Assembly (NCBI RefSeq): GCF_002214505.1 | Contig: NZ_CP015103.1 | Location: forward strand, 1,612,001 to 1,676,000 | Length of the DNA stretch: 64,000 nucleotides | Direction of reading: 5' to 3' | Source of the DNA: Thermococcus siculi | Lineage (GTDB): Archaea; Methanobacteriota_B; Thermococci; Thermococcales; Thermococcaceae | In this document: in pieces, positions 18,061 to 26,795 of the stretch | Numbering within the stretch: the stretch's first letter is position 1 | How the letters are laid out: the number at the start of each line of letters is the position of its first letter | The notes under the pieces: model-generated | Database searches by the model: none | What the model was told of the DNA's origin: nothing | The model's input: the letters and a program-made list of their open reading frames with translations, nothing else | Made by a program: the position numbers and the translations under genes

Positions 18061-19217
18061 GGCAGCAGCTCACCGTTGTTTATCTTTTCCGGAAGGTACC
18101 TCTTCGCGACGAACTCGAGGCTCTTGTTGGCGAGGGCCTGCTGCTCAATCCTGACGCCCATCTTGAGGGCCATCTTGAGCTGCCTCTGCCACTCCTTGTT
18201 CTGGAACCACGGGTAGTTCATCTCCTCGATGATCCTCTTGTAGTCCCCGGTTGGGCCTCCCTTCTTGTTGGGTGGGATTCCCTTGAGCTTTTCAGTGACG
18301 TTCTTGAGTCCATACCTCTCTATGTCGTCCATGGTCATTCCAACGAACTTCGCCTCAGGAGTGGCGAGCTTCTCGCTGAGGTAGGCGAGGTTTATCGAAC
18401 CCTGCTTTATTGTTGAGTAGATGTACCAACCGTAGGGGTCTCCATCGGTGAAGACTATTATTGGCAGTCCTTCCTCGTAGTGGAGCCTGTGGATGAGCCT
18501 TCTGACGCCACGCGAGGCCTGTCCCTGGGTTGCTATAATGAGGGCGTTTTCCTTCTTCGGGAACTTTTCCTCTATCAGACGGTCGGCCATAGCCGCCGTC
18601 TCGACGACGAGGGCATAGTCAACGTTGATCTCGGGGAACTGGAGGTGCTCAACCGTTCCGGGGACGGCCCAGCCACCCATACCGAGCTTGCTGGTGTTGA
18701 ACTCGTCCTCCCCATCGCGGATGACTATGTCGCCGTAGATGTAACCGCGCCTGTCGGCGGTGAGGTGCATCTCCTCACGGAGGACTCCCATCATCCTCTC
18801 GAGGTCCTCTATGATCGGGTCGCTCTCGCGCTGGTCCTCGAAGGTGTTCTCCTTCGTTCCCGGAATCGTGTGCTTGTTGGCGTAGTAGGCTTCACGAAGG
18901 CTGGCGTGCTTGTTCTCGCTCACCAGACGCTTGACGTAGGCCATGAGCAAAAGCGTTTGCATGAACTTCCTCGTGTGGGCCACGTTGAGGAAGTAGCGCC
19001 TTGAGAGCTTGTCGCCCATCCTGATGACGCGCCTCTTCTCGTCGAAGTAGACGTTGTTCAGCCCGCGCATGGGTATGTCGAAGTAGGGATTCTTCCCTTC
19101 CTTTATGTCCTCGAGGATCCTCCTTCCATACTCTTCTAGCTTTGTGAGCACCTTGGTCGGGTCGTAGGAGAACTTCTCCCTGGGCCTCTCGCGGTGGATT
19201 GCCTTGCGTTTAGGCAT
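18057..19217 (-). CDS. top6A: DNA topoisomerase VI subunit A
   Basis: A 386-residue Spo11-related DNA cleavage subunit. The catalytic Tyr lies in [13 protein letters not shown] (winged-helix CAP domain), and the Toprim acidic residues in [11 protein letters not shown]-adjacent [13 protein letters not shown] and in the stretch [15 protein letters not shown]. It makes the transient double-strand break, while subunit B binds ATP. It overlaps the top6B end by 8 bases and the DUF530 start by 4. Length and motifs are normal. Confidence 0.96.
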   Translation of the reverse strand: MPKRKAIHRERPREKFSYDPTKVLTKLEEYGRRILEDIKEGKNPYFDIPMRGLNNVYFDEKRRVIRMGDKLSRRYFLNVAHTRKFMQTLLLMAYVKRLVSENKHASLREAYYANKHTIPGTKENTFEDQRESDPIIEDLERMMGVLREEMHLTADRRGYIYGDIVIRDGEDEFNTSKLGMGGWAVPGTVEHLQFPEINVDYALVVETAAMADRLIEEKFPKKENALIIATQGQASRGVRRLIHRLHYEEGLPIIVFTDGDPYGWYIYSTIKQGSINLAYLSEKLATPEAKFVGMTMDDIERYGLKNVTEKLKGIPPNKKGGPTGDYKRIIEEMNYPWFQNKEWQRQLKMALKMGVRIEQQALANKSLEFVAKRYLPEKINNGELLP

Positions 19218-20910
19218 TCTCGCTCACCTCCACTGGGGCGGCCTCCTTCTCCTTGGCCGCGAAGTGGCTCTCTATGTATGATATGAAATAGGTCTTGATG
19301 GCGTCCTCCGGCTCACCGGTCAGCACGCTCAGTGCCCTCGCTATCTCGGGCACGTACTTCTCAAAGGTCTTCCTCCTCTTCACCTGGGCCAGCTTCCTGT
19401 GCTTGCCGCTGAGGTAGGTCTGGAGCTTCCTGGCCGCGTCCATTATAGCCAGCCTTATCTCGTTCTGTATCTCGTCAACGTTGGCTATGCTCTGCTTTCC
19501 GGTTCCGGTGTAGGGCACGTGGACGCTGATGACGTTTATCATGAGCACTACCGGAGCGCGCTCGAGGTCGTCGACCTTATAGCGCTTCCAGTCGACGGAG
19601 CGGGCGGCAAGAGTTGTCACACAGGAACCCGCATCGAAGAGCAGCGGAACCCTGTTGGCGTACCTGAGAAGCTCAAAGCCGGCCGGAATCTCCCCGCCGT
19701 AGGCCAGGCCGACCTCGACCTGGAAGGGGATTCCACCGGAGTAGACCTTCGGCGGCCTGGTAACCGCGGTAACGAACTCCGGCTTGAGAATTCCCCTCAA
19801 GCCCTTCTCGATGTTCTCCTCTCCTATCGGCCTCAGGCCGTGGGTCGGAGGGGCGAGGAACTTCATGTACTTGAAGGCCTCGACTATCTCCTCAGCCTCG
19901 TGCCAGGTGAGCTTCTCGGGCGGCTTCTCCATAATCTTGGCGACCTGCTTGACCACCTTGGTGTAGCCCCTGAAGGAGCGCAGAACGGCCTTAACTTCCC
20001 CCTTCGCGAGCCTCTCGTAGAGCTGATCCTGGACGTTCTTGTCCTTCTCGGTCTTTATGAGCCTCAGCGCGGCTATGTACTCGATCAGCTCGTCGACCTT
20101 CTTGTCGCTTATCCTTGAGAACTCTCCTATGAGGAAGCGCTTTACCGTGTTTCTCCTCGTCTTCTTGGCCATCCTGTAGACATCGTCCGTGAGAACCCCC
20201 CTCGGGTGGGGCTTCATCTCGACCGGCGGCTCAGGAACATCCTCGCTCGAGCGCGGGAAGACTATGAGCTTGCCGTCCGGCTCTATAAGCTCGATGTGGG
20301 CGTGCGGGTTGGCTATCGCGGTGAGCTTGAGGTACCAGTAGACGCCCTGCTTCGAGCGGACGTAGCGGACGTTCTTCACTTCAAGCTCCACCCTCGTCCC
20401 ACGCCAGCCCTTCGGATTCGGGTGCTTCTCCTTCCTGACGATTTTACCCTCGTTCTTGTCAACGTCGATTTTAACCCACGCCTCGATTATCTTGTCGTCT
20501 CCCGTGGAGGTGATTACTCGCGTCGCCTTTCCGCTCGTTATCTGGGCGAACATTACCGCACCGCTTATACCTATACCCTGCTGTCCCCTGCTCTGTATGT
20601 TCCTGTGGGCCTTCGTTCCGGCCAGCATCTTTCCGAAGACGTGGGTTATGTACTTCTCCGGGATTCCCGGGCCGTTGTCCTCGACTATGACCTTGTAGTG
20701 CTCCCTTCCAAGCTCTTCTATCTCAACGCGGACGTAGGGCAGTATTCCGGCTTCCTCACAGGCATCGAGCGAGTTGGTAACGGCCTCGTGAATGACCGTT
20801 GTAAGCGAGCGTATCTTGCCAGTGTAGCCGAGCATTGCCGCGTTTCTTCTGAAGAATTCGCTAACGCTCTGTATCTTAAACTCCTTAAACAGCTGCTTCG
20901 CCTCGGCCAT
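19210..20910 (-). CDS. top6B: DNA topoisomerase VI subunit B
   Basis: A 566-residue GHKL ATPase subunit. The Bergerat fold motifs are [14 protein letters not shown] (N box), [13 protein letters not shown] (G1), and [18 protein letters not shown] (G2/ATP lid), with the transducer Lys region in [15 protein letters not shown] helical H2TH segment and a C-terminal tail rich in K/R follow. The chosen start is ATG 20910 ([15 protein letters not shown]), two bases after the KH gene stop and preceded by GGAGG. It belongs to the same operon as RIO1 and aIF1A. Confidence 0.96.
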   Translation of the reverse strand: MAEAKQLFKEFKIQSVSEFFRRNAAMLGYTGKIRSLTTVIHEAVTNSLDACEEAGILPYVRVEIEELGREHYKVIVEDNGPGIPEKYITHVFGKMLAGTKAHRNIQSRGQQGIGISGAVMFAQITSGKATRVITSTGDDKIIEAWVKIDVDKNEGKIVRKEKHPNPKGWRGTRVELEVKNVRYVRSKQGVYWYLKLTAIANPHAHIELIEPDGKLIVFPRSSEDVPEPPVEMKPHPRGVLTDDVYRMAKKTRRNTVKRFLIGEFSRISDKKVDELIEYIAALRLIKTEKDKNVQDQLYERLAKGEVKAVLRSFRGYTKVVKQVAKIMEKPPEKLTWHEAEEIVEAFKYMKFLAPPTHGLRPIGEENIEKGLRGILKPEFVTAVTRPPKVYSGGIPFQVEVGLAYGGEIPAGFELLRYANRVPLLFDAGSCVTTLAARSVDWKRYKVDDLERAPVVLMINVISVHVPYTGTGKQSIANVDEIQNEIRLAIMDAARKLQTYLSGKHRKLAQVKRRKTFEKYVPEIARALSVLTGEPEDAIKTYFISYIESHFAAKEKEAAPVEVSENA

Positions 20911-20912
20911 CT

Positions 20913-21647
20913 TCAGTCCTCCCAAAAGTCGTCGTCTTCGAGGTCTTCCTCAGGGTACTCTTCGGGACCGGGCCCACCCTCGAGGGTCTCGTAGTAGGTG
21001 GTGCTCTCCAGCTCGAGGTCCTTCTTGCGCCTTTCGAGGTACTTGTAGACGACCCCGTGCGGTGAGCCCTTCGCGAGCTTTTCAATGGCAGTCTTGGCAA
21101 CCTCCACCTGTATCGGGTTGCCGATTATCGCGACGGTCTTTCCGTAGACGCTAACATCTGCGCCGCTCATCTCCTCTATTATCTCCCTCGTGCGGCCCTT
21201 CCTGCCGATTATCCTCCCCCTAACCCTTGGAAGGGCGTTCTTGTCGTTCCCGATGATTATGTCCGTGAGGTTCACCACTTCGAGGGTCTCCCCCTCGTTG
21301 AAGAGCCTGAAGGCCCTCTCCGGTGAGAAACCCCTCCCTATGGCCATGACAACATCGCGCGCCTTCCACACCGCCAGCGGGTCCTCCGTTTCCCTGGTGG
21401 AGGTGATGAAAACCTCCCCCGTCTCGCTGTCTATCTCTATCTTGGTCTTCGTTCTCCTCTCGATTTCCCTCTTCGTCTGGCCCTTTTTGCCTATGACCAC
21501 CGCAACGCGCTCCTTGGGTATCCTGAGGAACTCCTCCTGCTCGCCCTCGGCAGCGTAGTCTATCTCCACCTCGGGTTCCTCTTTTATGGGCCGTCCATCC
21601 TTGTCGATGCGCTCGTACTTCTTCAGCAGTCTCTCAAACTCGTCCAT
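20913..21647 (-). CDS. KH-domain RNA-binding protein (Dim2/Pno1-like)
   Basis: A 244-residue protein with two KH domains. KH1 has IPKERVAVVIGKKGQTKREIERRT. KH2 has VRGRIIGRKGRTREIIEEMSGADVSVYG, with the GxxG loops IGKKG and IGRKG. It ends in a long acidic tail (EEYPEEDLEDDDFWED). Archaeal Dim2-like proteins act in 16S rRNA 3' end maturation and partner with aIF2-alpha and Nob1. The neighbours RIO1 and aIF1A fit a small-subunit assembly role. The start is MDEFERLLKKYERID at 21647. Confidence 0.9.
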   Translation of the reverse strand: MDEFERLLKKYERIDKDGRPIKEEPEVEIDYAAEGEQEEFLRIPKERVAVVIGKKGQTKREIERRTKTKIEIDSETGEVFITSTRETEDPLAVWKARDVVMAIGRGFSPERAFRLFNEGETLEVVNLTDIIIGNDKNALPRVRGRIIGRKGRTREIIEEMSGADVSVYGKTVAIIGNPIQVEVAKTAIEKLAKGSPHGVVYKYLERRKKDLELESTTYYETLEGGPGPEEYPEEDLEDDDFWED

Positions 21648-21657
21648 AATCTCACCC

Positions 21658-22431
21658 TCATCCAATCAGCTCGCGGAACTTATCGTCGAAATCATCAACA
21701 TCAACGCCTTTCCTACCGAAGTAATTGATGACGTTCCTCAAATCCCTCTTCAGCAGCTCTACGCTCATCCGGTTCCTCTTCACAGTCGCCTGCGACCAGT
21801 CTATAACCACAGGGGCATCGTGGAGCAGTATGTTGTACTCGCTCAGATCACCGTGAACCATGTCTCCCCTCTTCCAGAGGCGCTCTATCACGGACATCGT
21901 GAAATCGTACAGCTCCTCGAAGTCCTCCCGCGTTAACTCGCGCTCCACATCTTTGAGCCTCGGCGCCGGAAGCTCGTCACCAACGAACTCCATCACGAGG
22001 ACGTTGTTGCGGAAGATTATAGGTTCGGGAACGCGGACGGCATATTTAATCGCCCTCTGGAGGTTCTTGAACTCCCTCCGGGTCCAGACGAAGACGAGCT
22101 TGCGCATGTCCTTCGGGAGGTATCCAACGCGCGGGTCAGCGGCCAGATATTCCCATATCCTGCGGAACTCGGTGGTGTAAGTCCTGTAAATCTTGACGGC
22201 TATCCTGTTTCCGTCCCCATCTACGCCGGCGAAGACGTTGGCCTCTTTGCCCGTGCTGATGACGCCGTAGAGGGCCTCTATCTTTCCCCTCCTGTGCAGA
22301 TAGGCCAGGGTCTCTCTGGTGGTCCTGTCGAAGACCTCGTTGGCTATTTTATAGAGTTCACTATCCTTCTCCCGCCTATCCCTGAGGCCCAGCATCGCCT
22401 CGATTTCGCGCTCTATGACCTCTTCGTGCAT
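21658..22431 (-). CDS. rio1: RIO1-type serine kinase
   Basis: A 257-residue atypical kinase/ATPase of small-subunit maturation. RIO1 markers are STGKEANVFAG (P-loop equivalent), IAVKIYRTYTTEF (catalytic Lys), VLVMEFVG (hinge), MVHGDLSEYNILLHD (catalytic Asp/Asn) and VIDWSQA (metal Asp). The N-terminal RIO1 helices (REKDSELYKIANEVFDRTT) distinguish it from RIO2, which has a winged helix. GAGGGACG precedes the ATG. It follows aIF1A by 34 bases. Confidence 0.95.
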   Translation of the reverse strand: MHEEVIEREIEAMLGLRDRREKDSELYKIANEVFDRTTRETLAYLHRRGKIEALYGVISTGKEANVFAGVDGDGNRIAVKIYRTYTTEFRRIWEYLAADPRVGYLPKDMRKLVFVWTRREFKNLQRAIKYAVRVPEPIIFRNNVLVMEFVGDELPAPRLKDVERELTREDFEELYDFTMSVIERLWKRGDMVHGDLSEYNILLHDAPVVIDWSQATVKRNRMSVELLKRDLRNVINYFGRKGVDVDDFDDKFRELIG

Positions 22432-22465
22432 CGTCCCTCACTGAAAGTCGCTGAAAGTTAAGGAC

Positions 22466-22831
22466 TCAGAAGAGCAGCTCGCCGCCGCTTATGAAGTCCT
22501 GGCTTATCTTGCCCCTCCTGAGGAGCCAGTCAACCTGGGTTCTGGTGTAGCGGTAGACTATGTCGCCCCTCTCGTCGCTCTGGACTTCCCAGGGCTGGAC
22601 TATGACGACGTCGCCGACGCGCATCCACATCCTTCTCTTGAGCTTGCCGGGAATCCTGCATCTCCTTATCTTGCCGTCCGAGCATCTGACGTCCATCCAG
22701 CCCGAACCGAGTGCCTGCTCAATTATTCCAAAGACCTGTCCTTCCTTCGGCAGCGGAACGCGGATGACCTCGTCACCCTGAACCTGCCTGCTCTTCTTTT
22801 TCTTATTGCCTCCACGTCTGTGGTACGCCAT
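22466..22831 (-). CDS. eif1A: Translation initiation factor aIF1A
   Basis: A 121-residue OB-fold factor starting [14 protein letters not shown]. It has the basic N-tail, the OB-fold core ([34 protein letters not shown] split over strands) and [18 protein letters not shown]. It promotes mRNA scanning or start selection on the small subunit. The start ATG follows GGAGGTGATGATC. As first gene of the run leading to RIO1, KH protein and topoisomerase VI, it carries the operon promoter. Confidence 0.96.
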   Translation of the reverse strand: MAYHRRGGNKKKKSRQVQGDEVIRVPLPKEGQVFGIIEQALGSGWMDVRCSDGKIRRCRIPGKLKRRMWMRVGDVVIVQPWEVQSDERGDIVYRYTRTQVDWLLRRGKISQDFISGGELLF

Positions 22832-22859
22832 GATCATCACCTCCTCCCATTCAACCCCT

Positions 22860-22872
22860 GACTTTATAAACC
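22860..22872 (-). promoter_or_regulatory. BRE/TATA promoter of the aIF1A-RIO1-top6 operon
   Basis: The minus strand reads AGGTTTATAAAGTC, a TATA box about 30-40 bases before the aIF1A ATG. The leader is therefore very short and includes the GGAGGTGA site. Confidence 0.6.
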
Positions 22873-22992
22873 TGAGCCTTGCAAAAATTTTCTAATGGGA
22901 GTACAGGCCTGTGCTTTTAAAATTTTTGCACACATCGCAGAGAAGTGCCCCGAGCATCGACTCACTACTCACTTATGTCCCCTACAACCGCA

Positions 22993-23006
22993 TGAAAGTT
23001 TAAAAA
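22993..23006 (+). promoter_or_regulatory. BRE/TATA promoter of the metal ABC operon
   Basis: TGAAAGTTTAAAAATG on the plus strand, about 30-44 bases before the ABC ATPase ATG. It is divergent from the aIF1A promoter. No clear operator palindrome (for example a DtxR or Zur-type site) was recognised around it. Confidence 0.5.
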
Positions 23007-23036
23007 TGAACCGTTCTACATGGAGCGGAGATAAAG

Positions 23037-23831
23037 ATGAATGCGGTAAAGGCCGAGAACCTCACCATCACCTACGAAGGAAAGCCCGCACTCGAGGGGG
23101 TAGACTTCACCCTCGACGAGGGAGAAACCCTCCTCCTTCTCGGTCCAAACGGCGCCGGAAAGACCACCCTGCTCAAGACGATAGCCTGCTTCCACGGGGA
23201 GTACACGGGTAAGCTGGAGGTCTTTGGAAGGGAGCCGTGCGAGGCAAGGGATTTAATAGGCTACGTCCCCCAGAGCCACAGCCTGAACGAGCGCGTTCCG
23301 CTGACGGCCCTGGAAGTAGTTGCGATGGGGGGAATATACCGGAAGGGCTTCTTCCACTTCAAGATTCCAGGGGCGACCATCGAGAAAGCCTCCGAGGTTC
23401 TCGGCTTCGTGGGTCTCGATCACGTAGCGGACAGACTCTTCAGCGAGCTGAGCGGCGGCCAGAAGCAGAGGGTTCTGCTCGCGAGGGCATTGATGAGCGA
23501 CCCCAGACTGCTCCTCCTCGACGAACCGCTCTCCGCCCTTGACCCCAGCGCCAGGGGAGAAGTCGCCGGGGTGCTCAACAAGATCAAACGAGAGAGAGGA
23601 ATAACGATGATAATCACAACCCACGACATCAACCCCCTCCTGGAGATTGGGGACAAGGTCATGCTCATCAACAGGCGCCTCATAGCGTTCGGAAAGCCCG
23701 GAGAGGTGCTCCAGGACAGCGTCATCAAGTCCGTCTACGGGCCGCTGGCGAGGGTGATACCGGTTGAGGACAGGCTCTTCTGCATAACCGGCGACGTCCA
23801 CATCCACAGACACGGGGGTGGCGGGCGGTGA
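23037..23831 (+). CDS. znuC: Metal (Zn/Mn) ABC transporter ATP-binding protein
   Basis: A 264-residue ATPase: Walker A LGPNGAGKTT, Q-loop YVPQSHSLNERVPLTALEVVAMG (characteristic of the metal importer family), signature ELSGGQKQRVLLARAL, Walker B LLLLDEPLSALDP, switch His in IITTHDINPLL. The C-terminus has FCITGDVHIHRHGGGGR, a His-rich tail that might sense metal. The ending sequence overlaps the permease GTG start (GTGA). Confidence 0.87.
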   Translation: MNAVKAENLTITYEGKPALEGVDFTLDEGETLLLLGPNGAGKTTLLKTIACFHGEYTGKLEVFGREPCEARDLIGYVPQSHSLNERVPLTALEVVAMGGIYRKGFFHFKIPGATIEKASEVLGFVGLDHVADRLFSELSGGQKQRVLLARALMSDPRLLLLDEPLSALDPSARGEVAGVLNKIKRERGITMIITTHDINPLLEIGDKVMLINRRLIAFGKPGEVLQDSVIKSVYGPLARVIPVEDRLFCITGDVHIHRHGGGGR

Positions 23832-24649
23832 TTCCCGAATATCTTCTCCGTGCGCTCCTGGCCAGCATAATGGTCAGCGTCCTCCTCGGCATGCTCAGCC
23901 CCCTCATCAACGCGAAGGGACTGGCCTTTCTAACGCATGCACTCTTCCACGCCCTCCTCTTCGGAGCTGTGCTCGGCATGATCTTTGGCCTGCTCTTCGA
24001 GAACCTCTCGCTGGTCATGCTCATCGCCCTCCTCGTAACCGTCACCATAGTCCTCCTCATAGCCCACCTGGAGAAGCTCGGCTTTTCACCGGATTCCGCC
24101 GTGGGGATAGTGGCGAGCTTCGTGGCGGGCTTAACGGTGCTCGGCTTCGGCGTCCTCTACAAGGTCATGGCCACGAGGCCCTACTTCCCCCTCGGTGAGA
24201 GCATCGTCTCCTACCTCACCGGCGACATATTCCTCATAAGCCTGGACAACCTCACTGTACTCGTCCTCGGAGGGACGGTCCTGTTCTTTGTCATGCTGTT
24301 CCTCTACCGCGACTTCCTCTACCTTAGCTTTGATCCGGATGGAATGGAGAGCTACGGCGGCAACGTTCGGGCCTACCTCATGATCCTCTACGTTCTGGTC
24401 GGCGCAATCGGGGCGCTGATAGTCCAGACGGTCGGGCTGATAACCCTTCAGGTTGTCGCGGTCCTCCCAGGGGCGATAGCGCTGATGGTGAGCAGCGATA
24501 TGAGAAAGGTTCTCGGCGTGAGTCTGCTTCTAACCCTGGGGATCCAGCTCTCCTCGGTGATCCTGGCATACGTCACCGACATTCCCCCGAGCGGTCTGGC
24601 GACGATAATGCTGGGCGTGATCTACGGCGTCCTTCTCTTCAGGAGGTGA
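23828..24649 (+). CDS. znuB: Metal ABC transporter permease (ZnuB/ABC-3 family)
   Basis: A 273-residue membrane protein with about eight to nine helices, starting at a GTG overlapping the ATPase stop. Family features include LLASIMVSVLLGMLSPLINAKGLAFLTHALFHALLFGAVLG, FVAGLTVLGFGVLYK, YLTGDIFLISLDNL, and LPGAIALMVSSDMRKVL near the C-terminus. No substrate-binding protein (ZnuA type) lies nearby, so it must be encoded elsewhere or absent. The metal is not certain: Zn and Mn importers look alike. Confidence 0.87.
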   Translation: MIPEYLLRALLASIMVSVLLGMLSPLINAKGLAFLTHALFHALLFGAVLGMIFGLLFENLSLVMLIALLVTVTIVLLIAHLEKLGFSPDSAVGIVASFVAGLTVLGFGVLYKVMATRPYFPLGESIVSYLTGDIFLISLDNLTVLVLGGTVLFFVMLFLYRDFLYLSFDPDGMESYGGNVRAYLMILYVLVGAIGALIVQTVGLITLQVVAVLPGAIALMVSSDMRKVLGVSLLLTLGIQLSSVILAYVTDIPPSGLATIMLGVIYGVLLFRR

Positions 24650-24653
24650 AAAC

Positions 24654-25349
24654 TTGGGAAAGAAGCTGGCTGGAATAGACGAGGCCGGAAGGGGGCCGGT
24701 CATTGGCCCGATGGTGATAGCGGCGGTTGTGGTCGACGAGAAGAATGTCCCAAAGCTGGAGGAACTTGGAGTCAAGGACTCGAAGAGGCTCACCCCGAGG
24801 AGGAGGGAAAGGCTCTTTGATGAAATAATTCGACTTTTAGACGATTATGCAATTCTTGAATTGTGGCCCGATGAGATAGACTCAAGGGAGGGAACCCTCA
24901 ACGAGTTCGAGGTCGAGAACTTCGTCAAGGCCCTCAACTCGCTGAAGGTCAAGCCCGACGTGGTCTATATCGATGCCGCGGACGTGAAGGAGGAGCGCTT
25001 TGGTGAGGACATAAGGAAGGGGCTGGACTTCGGGGCGGAGATCGTGGCGGAGCACAAGGCCGACGACAAGTTCGTTCCCGTTTCCGCGGCATCCATAATC
25101 GCCAAGGTGACGCGCGACAGGGCGATAGAGGCGCTGAAGGAGGAATACGGAGAGATAGGGAGCGGCTATCCCAGCGACCCGAGGACGAGGGCCTTCCTGG
25201 AGAACTACTTCAGGGAGCACGGCGACTTTCCGCCGATAGTTCGAAGGAGCTGGAAGACGCTTAAGAAAATCGAGGAGAAGCTGAAGGCCGAGGTGAAGCC
25301 AGAGAGAAAAAAGAAGGGTCAAACGAGTCTGGACGCTTTTCTAAAGTGA
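24654..25349 (+). CDS. rnhB: Ribonuclease HII
   Basis: A 231-residue RNase HII removing ribonucleotides from DNA. The catalytic tetrad is visible: D and E in AGIDEAGRGP, D in VVYIDAAD, and D in the SIIAKVTRDRA segment. The C-terminal tail KKKGQTSLDAFLK is a PCNA-interacting PIP box (Q-x-x-L-x-x-F-L). The start is a TTG three bases after AGGAGGTGAAAAC, immediately after the permease gene, so it is probably in the same operon. The stop abuts the convergent glycosyltransferase stop. Confidence 0.96.
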   Translation: MGKKLAGIDEAGRGPVIGPMVIAAVVVDEKNVPKLEELGVKDSKRLTPRRRERLFDEIIRLLDDYAILELWPDEIDSREGTLNEFEVENFVKALNSLKVKPDVVYIDAADVKEERFGEDIRKGLDFGAEIVAEHKADDKFVPVSAASIIAKVTRDRAIEALKEEYGEIGSGYPSDPRTRAFLENYFREHGDFPPIVRRSWKTLKKIEEKLKAEVKPERKKKGQTSLDAFLK

Positions 25350-26735
25350 TCACCTCCCTAGCCTCAGCCTTATCCTGTCCTTCACCTCGAGCAGCCACTC
25401 CAGATAGAGCCAGAGGGAGTTCGTGAACGCCTCCCAGCGGAGAAGCTCGTTCAGGGCAACTCCCATAACGACGGCAGCCGGAGGAACCAGGGCCGTCGCG
25501 TAGAAGCTGAACTGCGTCGTCCCCCCGAGGAGGTACTGGAGAAGGAACAGAAGCGTCGTGCTCCAGAACACACCAAACTGAGCCAGGACTCCGCGCCTTC
25601 TCCTGTAGAGCCAGGGAAGTGCCAGAATGAACAGCACCATGGCCATGAGCAGGAACGGGTCGGTCTGTGCGAAGACGTTGGGGTTGTAGTGGAGCGCGAA
25701 GGCCTTCTTGTTCACGAACCACTCCCAGACCGGGGAAGCGGCTGGGTGGCCGCCCTTGTTGGAGAGGTGCCACTTGAAGCTTCCAAGGAAGTCGTCGAAC
25801 CACTTCTTTGGACCGACCGCTATCATGGCCGGGACGTTTGGAAGGAGGAAGCCAATGGCCGGGAGAATGAGTATCGTGGTTATGAAGCCCACTATGTTCC
25901 TCTCGCGCCTGAACGCCCTGAACAGAACGACCGGCCAGCCAAAGCCACCGCTGAGCTTGGCCGCTCCAGCGAGACCCACCGCAAAGGCCGCGGAGCGATC
26001 CCTCTCCAGAGCCAGAAAGAAAACGAAGAGGGCAACGAAGAGGCTGACGTAGATGTCGAGCATAGCAACGGTTGACATGGCCTGGAGCGTCGGATCCGCC
26101 ACGGCGAAAACGAGGGCTATTAGCCCGGCAAGGTAGCTTCCGCTTATTTTGTAGGCGGCGAGGGCAACGAGAATGATTGTAAGAACGAAGGCGATTATGC
26201 CCGGAACGCGCCAGTTTATCGGCTTATCATCGAGCAGCATCCCCAGCATTATGAAGTCCTTCCCGAGGAAGGGGTGCTCCGTGTTCAGGTAGTTCTGGAT
26301 GTTTTCCTTGTCGGGATACCAGAAGCCCGGAACCGTGTAGTAGGCCCCCTCCGGGACGGTCTTCGAGAGGTCTTCCAGAAACGAATCGAACTGCTCCGGC
26401 GGAATCTCGAAGTAAACCCCCGGAAACTTGAGGTACTCCTTTTCGTAGGTGGCGTTGTGTCTCAGGGCGAGCTTCTCAACATCGTACTGGTACTTTATCC
26501 GGACGCTCTGGTTGGAGAAGATTACGTTTACCCCCAGCGAACCGGTGCTCTCGTTCACGTGGGTTAGGGAAACCCCGAGCCTGTGGAGGATGTTCCTGCT
26601 GGCCGGGACGTACCAGACCTCATCGCTCACGTAGTCATGAAAAACGGGCTGGGAGGCAAAGTCGTAGACGTACCAGAAGGCAGCGAGAGACGTGATGAAG
26701 ATTATCAGGATGAAGGCGATTCTTCTCCAGTCCAT
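25350..26735 (-). CDS. GT39/PMT-like membrane glycosyltransferase
   Basis: A 461-residue integral membrane protein of the protein-O-mannosyltransferase superfamily. The first outside loop carries an acidic pair in HDYVSDEVWYVPASRNIL (catalytic DE). A large loop follows, then about ten membrane helices (GIIAFVLTIILVALAAYK, GLIALVFAVADPTLQ, FVALFVFFLAL, and more). NTEHPFLGKDFIML and DPTLQAMSTVAMLDIY match conserved PMT loops. The donor is probably a dolichyl-phosphate sugar. GGAGGTG precedes the ATG. The acceptor is unknown. Confidence 0.82.
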   Translation of the reverse strand: MDWRRIAFILIIFITSLAAFWYVYDFASQPVFHDYVSDEVWYVPASRNILHRLGVSLTHVNESTGSLGVNVIFSNQSVRIKYQYDVEKLALRHNATYEKEYLKFPGVYFEIPPEQFDSFLEDLSKTVPEGAYYTVPGFWYPDKENIQNYLNTEHPFLGKDFIMLGMLLDDKPINWRVPGIIAFVLTIILVALAAYKISGSYLAGLIALVFAVADPTLQAMSTVAMLDIYVSLFVALFVFFLALERDRSAAFAVGLAGAAKLSGGFGWPVVLFRAFRRERNIVGFITTILILPAIGFLLPNVPAMIAVGPKKWFDDFLGSFKWHLSNKGGHPAASPVWEWFVNKKAFALHYNPNVFAQTDPFLLMAMVLFILALPWLYRRRRGVLAQFGVFWSTTLLFLLQYLLGGTTQFSFYATALVPPAAVVMGVALNELLRWEAFTNSLWLYLEWLLEVKDRIRLRLGR

Positions 26736-26795
26736 TGGACCACCTCCCGAAATATCGCGGGCAACGTTTTTAAGCCTCTCCCCTTAGGCGGGAAC

